A DNA stretch of 64,000 nt, taken from positions 3,053,001-3,117,000 of the forward strand of contig OY288189.1 in assembly GCA_958439205.1 (NCBI GenBank), in the 5' to 3' direction. The notes below the pieces were generated by a model. The model searched no databases. It saw only the letters and a program-made list of their open reading frames with translations, and was not told where the DNA came from. Shown piece after piece: positions 26,967 through 35,770 of the stretch (positions are counted from its first letter, which is position 1; each line of letters opens with the position of its first letter). The position numbers and the translations under genes are program-made. Source of the DNA: an uncultured Allorhizobium sp. (GTDB lineage: Bacteria; Pseudomonadota; Alphaproteobacteria; Rhizobiales; Rhizobiaceae).

Positions 26967-27221
26967 ATGTCGAGCATGAGTGTTGCCGATGCCAAGGCGG
27001 GTTTTGCGAGCCTCGTGGACGAAGCCGCCAATGGCGAATTCGTGACGATCACGCGTCACGGCAAGCCTGCCGCCATGCTGGTCAGCGTCGAGGCCGGTGA
27101 GGCGGCGAAACGGGCGATGACGAAGCCGAGGCCGAACTTCGCCGAGTTCCTGATGTCCTATCCCGGTCCCGCCGATCTCGAACGCAACCCATCCCCCATG
27201 CGGGATGCCGAGCTTGAGTAG
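26967..27221 (+). CDS. Type II antitoxin, Phd/YefM family
   Basis: An 84-residue antitoxin expected to bind DNA through its N-terminal fold and neutralise the downstream PIN toxin through its C-terminus. MSVADAKAGFASLVDEAANGEFVTITRHGKPAAMLVSVE is the Phd/YefM pattern (split here: MSVADAKAGFASLVDEA, then EFVTITRHGKPAAMLVSV). AGGAGG precedes the ATG. It overlaps the toxin gene by 17 nt. The palindrome upstream suits autoregulation. Confidence 0.9.
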   Translation: MSSMSVADAKAGFASLVDEAANGEFVTITRHGKPAAMLVSVEAGEAAKRAMTKPRPNFAEFLMSYPGPADLERNPSPMRDAELE

Positions 27222-27660
27222 CGGCTTCCTCATCGACACCAATATCATCTCCCTCTTTTCGCCCGACCGGAAGCAGGCGCCATCCGAGGCGATGCGGATG
27301 TGGTTTCGAAATGAAGGCGATGTCCTCTATGTATCGGCCATTACACTGGCGGAGATCGAGAAGGGCCTGCAAAAGCTCCATCGTCGCGGCGGATTTGAGC
27401 GGGCACAGCGCTTGAGTAGCTGGCTCGATCAGATCACCGAAACCTTCGGGGACCGAATCTTGCCCGTTGATCCCATCGTCGCCCGGATAGCCGGTGGGCT
27501 CGATGACATCGCCACAGCGAGCGGTGGGCATCCAGGCTTCGCCGACATCCTGATTGCTGCGACCGCCAAGGCCTATGGGCTGACCGTGATCACCGCCAAT
27601 CTGAGACACTTCATGCCTCTCGGCGTGGCCTGTGATTTTCCGGAAGCCCTCCGAACCTAG
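27205..27660 (+). CDS. Type II toxin, PIN domain (VapC/FitB-like ribonuclease)
   Basis: A 151-residue PIN-domain RNase. The acidic metal-binding residues are visible: Asp in LIDTNIISLF, Glu in ITLAEIEKGLQKL, and Asp in GFADILIAATAKAYGLTVITAN, the last followed by the conserved Thr/Asn region. All key positions are present, so it should be active. The gene begins inside the antitoxin end (17-nt overlap), a coupled arrangement. The pair is inserted between phrB and cysteine synthase and may be a horizontally acquired module. Confidence 0.9.
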   Translation: MPSLSSGFLIDTNIISLFSPDRKQAPSEAMRMWFRNEGDVLYVSAITLAEIEKGLQKLHRRGGFERAQRLSSWLDQITETFGDRILPVDPIVARIAGGLDDIATASGGHPGFADILIAATAKAYGLTVITANLRHFMPLGVACDFPEALRT

Positions 27661-27779
27661 CTCCCCGAACGCATTTTCCCTCCCCTCGGCCCACAGCGAA
27701 AAGCCATTCCTTGCCTTTGACAGCCCCGAGGCGGAAAAGACCGGTTCAATCCCGCGCAGACCGTTTCGCCCGCCTAATC

Positions 27780-27795
27780 TTGTCCAAAAGGACAA
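27780..27795. promoter_or_regulatory. Palindrome upstream of cysteine synthase
   Basis: TTGTCC-AAAA-GGACAA, perfect 6-bp arms, ~75 bp before the cysteine synthase ATG. A looser TGTC/GACA pair lies at 27841-27855. A candidate operator for a sulfur or cysteine regulator; the protein is not known. Confidence 0.45.
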
Positions 27796-27870
27796 AATTG
27801 CAGCGTTCCCCGGTTTTCTTCCCCGCGCATTTGGTTCTAGTGTCCGCGTCAGACAAAAAAGGCAGGCATC

Positions 27871-28908
27871 ATGGCATTCCACCCCTCCGTGCTCGAGGCG
27901 ATCGGCAATACGCCTCTCATCCGGCTGAAAGGCGCCTCGCAGGCGACCGGCTGCACCATTCTCGGCAAGGCCGAATTCCTCAATCCCGGCCAGTCGGTGA
28001 AGGATCGCGCAGCCCTCTTCATCATCCGTGATGCCGAGCGGCGCGGGCTCTTGCGCCCCGGCGGCGTGATCATCGAGGGCACGGCCGGCAATACCGGCAT
28101 TGGCCTGACGCTGGTTGCCAAGGCGCTTGGCTATCGCACCGTGATCGTCATCCCGGAAACCCAGAGCCAGGAGAAGAAGGACGCACTGAAGCTGCTCGGC
28201 GCCGAACTCGTCGAAGTGCCGGCAGTGCCCTACAAGAACCCGAACAACTATGTGAAGATCTCCGGTCGGCTGGCGGCCCAGCTCGCCAAGTCCGAGCCGA
28301 ATGGTGCGATCTGGGCCAACCAGTTCGACAACACGGTCAACCGCGACGCCCATATCGAAACGACCGCAAAGGAAATCTTTGAGCAGACCGGCGGCGCCGT
28401 CGATGGCTTCATCTGCGCGGTCGGCTCGGGCGGCACGCTCGCCGGCACCGGCATCGGCCTTCGCAACAGGAAGCCGGGCGTGAAGATCGGCATTGCCGAT
28501 CCGGAAGGGGCTGCCCTCTTCGAATATTACAAGAACGGCGAACTGAAATCCTCGGGCTCCTCGATCACCGAGGGCATCGGCCAGGGCCGCATCACGGCCA
28601 ATCTCGAGGGCTTCACGCCGGACTTCGCCTATCAGATCCCCGATTCTGAAGCGCTCGACATCGTCTTCGACATCGTTGAGAACGAGGGCATCTGCCTCGG
28701 CGGCTCCTCGGGTATCAATATTGCCGGCGCCATGCGTCTCGCCAAAGATCTCGGCCCCGGCCACACGATCGTGACGATCCTCTGCGACTACGGCAATCGC
28801 TACCAGTCGAAGCTCTACAACCCGGATTTCCTGCGCTCGAAGGGTCTGCCAGTCCCGGCCTGGCTCGAAAAGCGCCCCGCCTTCGACATGCCCTTCGAGA
28901 CCGTCTGA
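27871..28908 (+). CDS. cysK: Cysteine synthase A (O-acetylserine sulfhydrylase)
   Basis: PLP enzyme forming cysteine from O-acetylserine and sulfide. The 345-residue product shows IGNTPLIRL, the PLP Lys in NPGQSVKDRAAL, the phosphate-cradle GTAGNTGIG, the GSGGTLAGTGIGL loop and GGSSGIN. It is slightly longer than enteric CysK, with a C-terminal NPDFLRSKGLPVPAWLE tail, as in rhizobial homologues annotated cysteine synthase A. It is followed after 21 nt by alaX and then a 3-mercaptopyruvate sulfurtransferase, so the cluster handles cysteine and its derivatives. Confidence 0.9.
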   Translation: MAFHPSVLEAIGNTPLIRLKGASQATGCTILGKAEFLNPGQSVKDRAALFIIRDAERRGLLRPGGVIIEGTAGNTGIGLTLVAKALGYRTVIVIPETQSQEKKDALKLLGAELVEVPAVPYKNPNNYVKISGRLAAQLAKSEPNGAIWANQFDNTVNRDAHIETTAKEIFEQTGGAVDGFICAVGSGGTLAGTGIGLRNRKPGVKIGIADPEGAALFEYYKNGELKSSGSSITEGIGQGRITANLEGFTPDFAYQIPDSEALDIVFDIVENEGICLGGSSGINIAGAMRLAKDLGPGHTIVTILCDYGNRYQSKLYNPDFLRSKGLPVPAWLEKRPAFDMPFETV

Positions 28909-28929
28909 CATTTTTTTGAAAGCACTGCC

Positions 28930-29661
28930 ATGACCACCATCGCCCTCTACCGCGACGATTTCTATCTCTCGACGGCGGAGGCGGTGGTGACTTCGGTGCA
29001 TGAAGACGGCGCGGTCGAACTCGATCAGACCTGCTTTTATGCGGCCTCAGGCGGCCAGCCGGGCGATAGCGGTTTCTTCGAGCGCGAAGACGGCAGCCGC
29101 ATCCAGCTTGGCGAAACGCGCCACGGCGCCACCAAGGATATCATCCTGCACCGCCCTCTCGACGGTGAGCCTCTGCCCTCCGTCGGCGAAAAACTCGTCC
29201 TGCATGTCGACTGGCAGCGTCGCTACAAGCTGATGCGCATGCACACCGCCTGCCATCTGCTGTCGGTCGTCTGCTCCTATCCGATCACGGGTGCGGCCGT
29301 CGGCGAGGAAGAAAGCCGGGTGGATTTCGACATGGGCGAGACCATCGACAAGGATCAGGTGACGGCAGACCTGATGAAACTCGTCAGCGAAAACCACCCG
29401 ATCACGCTGCAATGGATCACCGACGAGGAGCTTGCGGCCAATCCCGGCATCGTCAAGTCGAAGAATGTGCGGCCGCCTGTCGGCCTTGGTCGCGTTAGCC
29501 TTGTCTGTATCGGCGAGAACTCCGCCGTTGACAGCCAGCCCTGCGGGGGCACACATGTTTCGGAGACCCAGGAGGTCGGCGCGATTCATATCGCCAAGAT
29601 TGAAAAGAAGGGCAAGGAGAACCGCCGGTTCCGCATTCGCTTTGGAGCCCCGGAGACCTAA
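28930..29661 (+). CDS. Alanyl-tRNA editing protein (AlaX-M type)
   Basis: A free-standing editing domain that deacylates Ser- or Gly-mischarged tRNA-Ala. The 243-residue protein has the N-terminal QTCFYAASGGQPGD.G glycine-rich stretch and the zinc-binding set HTACH (~105-109) and QPCGGTH (~205-211), the hallmark of the AlaRS/ThrRS editing superfamily. It sits between cysteine synthase (21 nt) and the rhodanese fusion (27 nt), probably one operon. Confidence 0.93.
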   Translation: MTTIALYRDDFYLSTAEAVVTSVHEDGAVELDQTCFYAASGGQPGDSGFFEREDGSRIQLGETRHGATKDIILHRPLDGEPLPSVGEKLVLHVDWQRRYKLMRMHTACHLLSVVCSYPITGAAVGEEESRVDFDMGETIDKDQVTADLMKLVSENHPITLQWITDEELAANPGIVKSKNVRPPVGLGRVSLVCIGENSAVDSQPCGGTHVSETQEVGAIHIAKIEKKGKENRRFRIRFGAPET

Positions 29662-29688
29662 GCCATAGGAACACTACGGGAGAAGTGC

Positions 29689-31113
29689 ATGTCCGGTGAA
29701 AGAAGCCGTTTCGTCGTTTCGGCGGATTGGGTCGAAAAGAACCTCGGGTCTCCCGGCTTCAAGCTCGTTGATGCCTCCTGGTATCTGCCGGCGCATAATC
29801 GCAACGGTGCCGTCGAATATGCCTCCGGCCACATTCCGGGCGCCGTCTTCTTCGATCAGGATGTGATCGCCGACACAACGACCGGCCTTCCCCATTCCCT
29901 GCCCTCGCCCTCCTTCTTTGCGCAAGCAGTCGGCCAGCTCGGTATCTCCGCCGAGGATACGATCGTCGTCTATGACGGCCCGGGCTTCTTCTCTGCCCCC
30001 CGCGTCTGGTGGATGTTCCGCGTCATGGGCGCACGGCGCGTCTACGTGCTCGAAGGCGGCATCGATGGCTGGAAGGCTGAAGGGCGCCGCCTCGAGACCG
30101 ATCTGCCGGAACCGGCACCCGTCACCTTCGAAGCCCAGTTCGACCGGGCAAGGCTCACCTCGTTCGACCAGATGTCGGGAATCGCCGACGAGGGCGACAA
30201 GCAGATTGCTGACGCCCGTCCTGCCGGCCGCTTCACGGGCGATGAGCCCGAACCCCGCGAGGGAATGCGCTCCGGCCATATTCCCGGTGCCCGCAGCGTG
30301 CCCGCGGCCTCGCTGTCGGAAAACGGCCGCCTGAAGGATCTCGCCACCCTGCGCTCGATCTTCACAGATGCCGGCATCGATCTCAACAATCCCGTGGTCA
30401 CTTCGTGCGGCTCTGGCGTCACGGCAGCGGTCGTGACGCTCGCGCTGGAAAGCCTCGGGCATACCGACAATTCGCTCTATGACGGCTCCTGGTCGGAATG
30501 GGGCTCGAAGTCGGACACACCAGTCGTGACAGGTCAGGCAGAACCGCTCGGCTCGAAGACATCAGGGCCGCTCACGGCCCATGTCACCCGGCTCGAAATG
30601 ACCGCACCGCCGAAATCCAGCCTGCCGGTGCCGGTCAATATCCAGACAGCGATCATGCGCACGCATGAGATACCGCTGCCCTTCTACCGGTTCCTGCATC
30701 GCCAGGTCGGCGCGCGCTGGCATTGGTATGAGCGCCTTCGTTTGCCCGACGAGCAGCTGAAGGCGGTCATCCACCATCAGAAGGTGTCGATCTCGGTTCT
30801 CTATGTGAATGGCGCGCCTGCCGGCTTCTACGAGCTGTCCCAGGAAAGCGACGATCTCGTCGAGCTCTCCTATTTCGGCCTCTTCGAACATGCGCTCGGC
30901 CTTGGGATCGGCAAGTGGTTCCTGCTCCAGTGTCTTTACGCCGCCTGGACCAGCAATCCGAAGACGGTGACGGTCACCACCAATTCCCTCGACCATCCCC
31001 GCGCGCTGCAGCTCTACCAGCAGTTCGGCTTCTCGCCTGTTGGCACCTATGAAGCTCTGGTCGATCCGATGACCGACCAGGAGCTTTTGGCGCTGATCAA
31101 GCGCGACGGCTGA
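29689..31113 (+). CDS. sseA: 3-mercaptopyruvate sulfurtransferase fused to a GNAT acetyltransferase
   Basis: Residues ~8-280 form two rhodanese domains of the SseA type. The catalytic Cys240 lies in CGSGVTAA, the loop typical of 3-mercaptopyruvate rather than thiosulfate specificity. After a short linker (~281-305) a GNAT-like domain follows: TAIMRTHEIPLPFYRFLHRQVG, EHALGLGIGKWFL as the acetyl-CoA loop (~395-407), and a final QQFGFSPVG. The total of 474 residues is one uninterrupted frame. From memory these are two adjacent genes in many rhizobia, so this is a fusion. GGGAGA precedes the ATG. It is likely co-transcribed with cysK and alaX. Confidence 0.88.
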   Translation: MSGERSRFVVSADWVEKNLGSPGFKLVDASWYLPAHNRNGAVEYASGHIPGAVFFDQDVIADTTTGLPHSLPSPSFFAQAVGQLGISAEDTIVVYDGPGFFSAPRVWWMFRVMGARRVYVLEGGIDGWKAEGRRLETDLPEPAPVTFEAQFDRARLTSFDQMSGIADEGDKQIADARPAGRFTGDEPEPREGMRSGHIPGARSVPAASLSENGRLKDLATLRSIFTDAGIDLNNPVVTSCGSGVTAAVVTLALESLGHTDNSLYDGSWSEWGSKSDTPVVTGQAEPLGSKTSGPLTAHVTRLEMTAPPKSSLPVPVNIQTAIMRTHEIPLPFYRFLHRQVGARWHWYERLRLPDEQLKAVIHHQKVSISVLYVNGAPAGFYELSQESDDLVELSYFGLFEHALGLGIGKWFLLQCLYAAWTSNPKTVTVTTNSLDHPRALQLYQQFGFSPVGTYEALVDPMTDQELLALIKRDG

Positions 31114-31123
31114 GAGCCGTCGC
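31103..31123. terminator. Bidirectional hairpin between sseA-GNAT and the DUF4344 gene
   Basis: A perfect 9-bp stem GCGACGGCT / AGCCGTCGC with loop GAG fills the 10-nt space between the two convergent stop codons and overlaps the sseA stop. No long T-run. Confidence 0.55.
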
Positions 31124-32038
31124 TCAGTCCTTCTTCTTCAGCTTGACGCTTGTGGCTTCGGTTTCTTCTTCGGAGGTATCGTCAGCCACTTCTTCGCCGC
31201 TGGCATCCTCTTCGCCAGCGGTCTGGTTTTCGAACCAGTTGGCGATCAGACCGGCATGGAAGGCCGCCATCTCGTAGCAATAGGTGATCTCGCGGTTGCC
31301 GGCATACCAGAAGGCGTTTTCCGTGCCGCAGGTCTTGCCGGTGATCTTGATCCCGTCCTTCAGGTCATAGCCTTCGCCGAACACGGTAGCGATTGTCTCC
31401 AGCGCGCCCGCACTCTTCAGGAGATCGGCAAAGCCCTGCAGGTCCTCGCTGCCGGCCGGCTCGTAAGTCACCTCGAACTTGGTCTTGGCGCCTTCCTTCA
31501 TATTGGCGGCAAGCAGGCTCATCCAGCTGTCGCGCGCCTTCTGGTATTCGAAGGCACATTCCTGGCGCCGCTCTTCGGGAAACTCCAGCGAATCGGCAAA
31601 GACCTTGAAGAATTCGGCATTCGCCCCGGTCATCATGCAAACGATCGCAAAGGCGCGCTGGCGGTCGAGGCCATGCGTCCCCATGAAGTCGTCCTCCTGG
31701 GGGCCGTCTTCTTTGGCCTCGTCGAGCAGGAACCAGCCGTCGGCGGCGTCCTGGATCGTGGTGTTCAGGTCTTCGTCCTCGGCGCCGAGCAGCAGCACGG
31801 AAGAGAGCGCGTCGACGGCATCCTCCTCTCGGCCGAGCACCGGCAGGTTGAATTCCGACACCAACATGTGGCCGGCCTCGTGGAAGAGAATGAAGATCGC
31901 GTTGTTGACGACGAAGCGCTGGCCTTCTTCCACCTGTTCCGCGGTCAGCTCGGCCGCCCGGACAGGCGTCGATGGCTGGAAAAGACATGCAGCGGACAAA
32001 GCCAGCACGGCCGCGGCTGCGGACTTGATAGACGTCAT
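31124..32038 (-). CDS. Secreted DUF4344-type metallopeptidase-like protein
   Basis: 304 residues with a signal peptide (MTSIKSAAAAVLALSAACLFQPSTPVRA). The mature part contains FILFHEAGHMLVSEFNLPVLGREEDAVD, where HEAGH is the HExxH zinc motif with an acidic third ligand region downstream, the pattern of DUF4344 proteins. Cys residues (CMMTG, QECAF, GKTCG, TYCYEM) may pair in the periplasm. The C-terminus is a run of Glu/Asp followed by Lys, probably disordered. Catalysis is inferred from the motif only. Confidence 0.85.
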   Translation of the reverse strand: MTSIKSAAAAVLALSAACLFQPSTPVRAAELTAEQVEEGQRFVVNNAIFILFHEAGHMLVSEFNLPVLGREEDAVDALSSVLLLGAEDEDLNTTIQDAADGWFLLDEAKEDGPQEDDFMGTHGLDRQRAFAIVCMMTGANAEFFKVFADSLEFPEERRQECAFEYQKARDSWMSLLAANMKEGAKTKFEVTYEPAGSEDLQGFADLLKSAGALETIATVFGEGYDLKDGIKITGKTCGTENAFWYAGNREITYCYEMAAFHAGLIANWFENQTAGEEDASGEEVADDTSEEETEATSVKLKKKD

Positions 32039-32198
32039 GGGAGCCCCTCACCCGATGTTTGATCGCCGCATTATCTACCGCAGAGGTTAAGCGAGAGAAA
32101 AACGCCATTTTTGACAACATCTCCCCGCGCAGGAATCGGGTGGCGGCTCTGGTGCGGCTTCGATGAGAATGCGACATCCAACCTCAGGAGAGATGTCC

Positions 32199-32666
32199 AT
32201 GACAGCCGTCCACTTCATCCCCATGCCGTCCGCTGATGCTGCCGCCTACCGGGAGGGTGCCCCCGATGCCTATGGCCTTGCCCCGGAGGAGCGCATCTCA
32301 CCCGGCGGCTATCCCTGCCGCCATTGCCTTGGACAGATCGCGTCGGGAGAGCCCTATCTCACCCTCGCCTACCGCCCCTTCCCGACACTCCAGCCCTATG
32401 CCGAGACGGGTCCGATCTTCCTGCATGCAGAGGCCTGCCCGCGCTACGAGGCGGCAGAGGTGCTGCCCCCGATGCTTGAAAGCCCCGACTATATCGTGCG
32501 CGGATACGGCCACGACGATCGCATCGTCTATGGCAGCGGCGGCGTGGTGGAGACTCAAGCGATCACCGAGCGCGCCGAGGCGCTCTTCGCCAATCCTGAC
32601 ATCGCCTATCTGCATGTCCGCTCGGCCCGCAACAACTGCTATCAATGCAGGATCGATCGACCCTGA
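32199..32666 (+). CDS. DUF1203-family protein
   Basis: 155 residues, starting MTAVHFIPMPSADAAAYREG. A Cys pair (PCRHCLGQI) and further Cys near the C-terminus (ARNNCYQCRID) suggest metal or disulfide binding; the arrangement matches DUF1203 as I recall it. The second of two ATGs is chosen because AGGAG lies 8 nt before 32199 but only 2 nt before the first. The function is unknown. It precedes the catalase-family gene by 116 nt. Confidence 0.8.
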   Translation: MTAVHFIPMPSADAAAYREGAPDAYGLAPEERISPGGYPCRHCLGQIASGEPYLTLAYRPFPTLQPYAETGPIFLHAEACPRYEAAEVLPPMLESPDYIVRGYGHDDRIVYGSGGVVETQAITERAEALFANPDIAYLHVRSARNNCYQCRIDRP

Positions 32667-32724
32667 TTGCCTCTGCCCTGGATTGACTTGCGTCACCGCC
32701 GGGCCGCCCTCCCGTGGTCCCGCA

Positions 32725-32749
32725 GGAACCTGCCGTGCCCGCCTGCGTT
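32725..32749 (+). promoter_or_regulatory. EcfG/RpoE2-type general-stress promoter
   Basis: GGAAC (32725-32729), exactly 16 bp, then CGTT (32746-32749), the alphaproteobacterial general-stress sigma consensus. It lies 33 bp before the start codon of the catalase-family gene. Confidence 0.75.
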
Positions 32750-32782
32750 CCCGTTTGCGGAACAACACGGACGGAGACCTCG

Positions 32783-33880
32783 ATGCAGCCCAATCCACCG
32801 ATCCCCTATCGCGCCGACCTCGAAACGATCGATCCCGACGAGCAGACGGCCATCGCTGACATCACCGAGAGCATGCTCTACATCATCGGCAAGACGCATG
32901 AGGATCTCGGCCATGCGCAGCGCAGCGTGCATGCCAAGAGCCACGCCCTGCTGGAAGCCAGCGTCACCGTCCATCCCGATCTGCCGGCCGAGCTGCGCCA
33001 GGGCATCTTCTCCCGGCCCGGCCACAGCTATCCGGCCGTTATTCGCATTTCGACGATCCCCGGCGACCCGCTGCGCGACAGCGTTTCCCTGCCGCGAGGG
33101 CTTGCGATCAAGCTCTTCGAGGTGGAAGGCGAGCGCTTGCCGGACAGCCTCGACGACAGCACGCAGGACTTCCTCTTTGCCACGGCGCCCGCCTTCGCCG
33201 CACCGGATGCTGCAGGTTTTGCCAAGAACCTGAAGCTGATCTCTCGCACCACCGACCGTGTGGAGTGGGCAAAGTCTGCCCTGAGCTGGATCCTCCGACC
33301 GATCGTCAGGGGTCTTGAAGCGATGGGCGCCGATGCCGGCGCGCTGAAAGCCATGGGCGGCTATCCCGAGACGCATCCTCTCGGCGAGCACTACTACACC
33401 CAGGTCCCGTCCCGCTTCGGGGACTATGTCGCCAAGCTCGACATCGTGCCGCGCTCGGCCAATTTCCGTGCGCTCACGGATCTCCGGCTCGACCTCTCTG
33501 AAGGCCCGGACGTGCTTCGCCATGCAGTAGCCGACGTCATGGAGCGCGAGGGCGGGGAATGGACCCTACGCGCGCAGCTTTGCCGCAACCTCGAGACCAT
33601 GCCCATCGAAGATGCCTCGGTCGTCTGGCCGGAAGAAGAGAGCCCCTATCTGGAGATCGCGACGATCCGCGTCGCCCCTCAGACCTCGTGGTCGATGGAT
33701 CGTTCCCGCGCGGTGGATGACGGGCTGACATTCCGCCCCTGGCGCGGCGTCGAAGATCATCGGCCGCTCGGCAATGTGATGCGGGCCCGGCGACAGGTCT
33801 ATCCCATCGCCGCCGAACGCAGATCCGCGCTGACCGGCTGTCCGATGCATGAGCCGAAATCGCGCCCGATGCTGCCATGA
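32783..33880 (+). CDS. Catalase-family heme protein (y4iL-like)
   Basis: 365 residues of the short catalase-like family related to rhizobial y4iL. Catalase-like landmarks: SVHAKSHALL with the distal-His position, SRPGHSYPAVIRIST, and LPRGLAIKLFEVEGERL, matching the catalase RGFAVKFY region. A C-terminal RARRQVYP could supply the proximal R-x-x-x-Y. The length is much shorter than true catalase (~480), so the reaction may be peroxide or lipid-peroxide chemistry. ATG 32783 has GGAGA upstream; the frame extends 23 codons more without support. An EcfG promoter precedes it, implying stress induction. Confidence 0.82.
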   Translation: MQPNPPIPYRADLETIDPDEQTAIADITESMLYIIGKTHEDLGHAQRSVHAKSHALLEASVTVHPDLPAELRQGIFSRPGHSYPAVIRISTIPGDPLRDSVSLPRGLAIKLFEVEGERLPDSLDDSTQDFLFATAPAFAAPDAAGFAKNLKLISRTTDRVEWAKSALSWILRPIVRGLEAMGADAGALKAMGGYPETHPLGEHYYTQVPSRFGDYVAKLDIVPRSANFRALTDLRLDLSEGPDVLRHAVADVMEREGGEWTLRAQLCRNLETMPIEDASVVWPEEESPYLEIATIRVAPQTSWSMDRSRAVDDGLTFRPWRGVEDHRPLGNVMRARRQVYPIAAERRSALTGCPMHEPKSRPMLP

Positions 33881-33885
33881 ATGAC

Positions 33886-33915
33886 GAAGGGCTCCGGCAT
33901 GTGCCGGAGCCCTTC
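33886..33915. terminator. Strong hairpin between the catalase-family gene and ald
   Basis: Perfect complementary arms GAAGGGCTCCGGCA / TGCCGGAGCCCTTC (14 bp, 12 bp allowing a tetraloop) lie between convergent genes. No T-run follows on either side, so it may work as a bidirectional stop or as 3'-end protection. Confidence 0.65.
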
Positions 33916-33939
33916 TGACGTTACGGGAGGAAACGTCCC

Positions 33940-35058
33940 TTAGGCGACGTTGAGAACCGCTTCGGGTGCATGGGCCGGATAGCCCAGGGCGTCTGCCACC
34001 GGCTTGTTGGTGATGCGGCCCTTGTGGACGTTGAGGCCATTGCGCAGATGACGGTCTTCTGCAATTGCCCGCAGACCGCGATCGGCCAGCGCCAGACCGT
34101 GGACCAGCGTTGCATTGTTGAGCGCATGTGCCGAGGTGATCGGAACCGCACCCGGCATGTTGGCCACGCAGTAGTGCACGATGCCGTCAACGACATAGGT
34201 CGGGTCGGAATGGGTCGTGGCATGCGATGTCTCGAAGCAGCCGCCCTGGTCGATGGCGACGTCGACGATGACGGCACCCTTCTTCATGCCGGACAGCATT
34301 TCGCGGGTCACGAGCTTCGGAGCTGCAGCACCGGGGATCAGAACTGCGCCGATGACGAGATCGGCGGAAAAGCTTTCCTGCTCAAGCGCATCGATGGTGG
34401 AGTAGACGGTGTGGACTCGACCGCCGAAGATGTCGTCGAGCTGGCGCAGGCGCGGCAGCGAGCGGTCGAGGATGGTGACATCGGCACCGAGGCCGACTGC
34501 CATCTTGGCTGCATGCAGGCCAACGACGCCGCCACCGATGACGGTAACCTTCGCGGGCAACACGCCGGGAACGCCGCCGAGCAGGATGCCGCGGCCGCCA
34601 TGGGCCTTTTGCAGCGCAGTTGCACCCGCCTGGATCGCCAGGCGCCCGGCGACTTCCGACATCGGGGCCAGCAGCGGCAGACCGCCGCGCTCGTCGGTCA
34701 CGGTCTCATAGGCAACGGCGGTAACACCGGATTCGAGCAGGCCCTTGGTCTGCTCCGGATCCGGTGCCAGATGGAGATAGGTATAGAGGATCTGGCCTTC
34801 GCGCAGCTGCACCCATTCGGAAGGCTGCGGTTCCTTGACCTTGACGATCATGTCGGACTTTTCGAACACGTCCTTGGCTGTGGCTGCGATCTTCGCGCCA
34901 GCGGCGATATAGGCGTGGTCATCGGCACCGATCCCGGCGCCCGCACCCGTTTCAATCAGGACATCATGGCCATGCGCCACATATTCTCTGACAGCACCGG
35001 GGGTCAGACCGACACGGTATTCATGGTTTTTGATTTCCTTCGGGCAACCGACACGCAT
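33940..35058 (-). CDS. ald: Alanine dehydrogenase
   Basis: NAD-dependent interconversion of L-alanine with pyruvate and ammonia. The 372-residue protein starts [20 protein letters not shown], the classic Ald/PNT N-terminus, with the catalytic Lys/His region ([19 protein letters not shown]), the Rossmann motif [23 protein letters not shown], and the C-terminal [27 protein letters not shown] precedes the ATG. It is divergent from an Lrp/AsnC gene at 35218, the usual AldR arrangement. Confidence 0.97.
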   Translation of the reverse strand: MRVGCPKEIKNHEYRVGLTPGAVREYVAHGHDVLIETGAGAGIGADDHAYIAAGAKIAATAKDVFEKSDMIVKVKEPQPSEWVQLREGQILYTYLHLAPDPEQTKGLLESGVTAVAYETVTDERGGLPLLAPMSEVAGRLAIQAGATALQKAHGGRGILLGGVPGVLPAKVTVIGGGVVGLHAAKMAVGLGADVTILDRSLPRLRQLDDIFGGRVHTVYSTIDALEQESFSADLVIGAVLIPGAAAPKLVTREMLSGMKKGAVIVDVAIDQGGCFETSHATTHSDPTYVVDGIVHYCVANMPGAVPITSAHALNNATLVHGLALADRGLRAIAEDRHLRNGLNVHKGRITNKPVADALGYPAHAPEAVLNVA

Positions 35059-35217
35059 GAAGCGTTCCTCTCTCTTATTCGCAGCCGAAGCTGCTTTGTT
35101 TCAGATACGGAAATTCAAACATTCTCCGCGCAAAATGTCCTTGCAAAGTGAAGGCCACGACCTCAGACAATTCGCAGCTTCTTGCGTCAGGAAGCCGCAA
35201 AACGGAGAAAGCTACGA

Positions 35218-35679
35218 ATGGCGGAACTGGATGCCATCGATCGTGCCATTCTGAAGGCGCTTCAGGAAAACGGCCGGATGACCAATGCCGAGCTTGCCGA
35301 AACGGTGGGCCTGTCGCCGTCCGCCTGCTCGCGGCGCCACGACATGCTGGAAAAATCGGGCGTGATCAGCGGCTATCATGCACGCCTGTCGCACAAGGCG
35401 ATCGACTACAAGATGATGGTCATCGTCCACATCTCTCTGTCCGGCCAGTTCGCCAAGACGCTGACCGAGTTCGAGGCTGCCGTGAAGCGCTGTCCGAACG
35501 TGCTCGTCTGTTATCTGATGTCCGGCGAATACGACTATATCCTGCGCGTCGCCGCCAAGGACCTCGAAGACTATCAGCGCATCCACCGCGACTGGCTATC
35601 GGCTTTGCCGCATGTGGTGAAGATCAATTCCAGTTTTGCGCTCCGAGAAGTCATCGAACGACCCAATGTGGGGCTTTGA
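35218..35679 (+). CDS. aldR: Lrp/AsnC-family regulator, probably of ald
   Basis: 153 residues: an N-terminal helix-turn-helix (LDAIDRAILKALQENGRMTNAELAETVGLSPSACSRRHDML) and a C-terminal RAM ligand-binding domain (VLVCYLMSGEYDYILRVAAKDLEDY). In actinobacteria and rhizobia such regulators, adjacent and divergent to ald, activate it in response to alanine. GGAG lies upstream of ATG 35218; the open frame's 12 earlier codons lack support. The symbol is inferred from context. Confidence 0.85.
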   Translation: MAELDAIDRAILKALQENGRMTNAELAETVGLSPSACSRRHDMLEKSGVISGYHARLSHKAIDYKMMVIVHISLSGQFAKTLTEFEAAVKRCPNVLVCYLMSGEYDYILRVAAKDLEDYQRIHRDWLSALPHVVKINSSFALREVIERPNVGL

Positions 35680-35770
35680 AGACCAATCCCGAAAATCCTA
35701 ATGATTTGATTTAGACCGTTCTTACAGATGATGCGTAGGTTGGCCCTATTGTTTCCATCAGGACGGCATC

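Noticed and set aside
27082-29001. 639-residue leftward open frame
   Set aside because: Antisense over the toxin and cysteine synthase genes.
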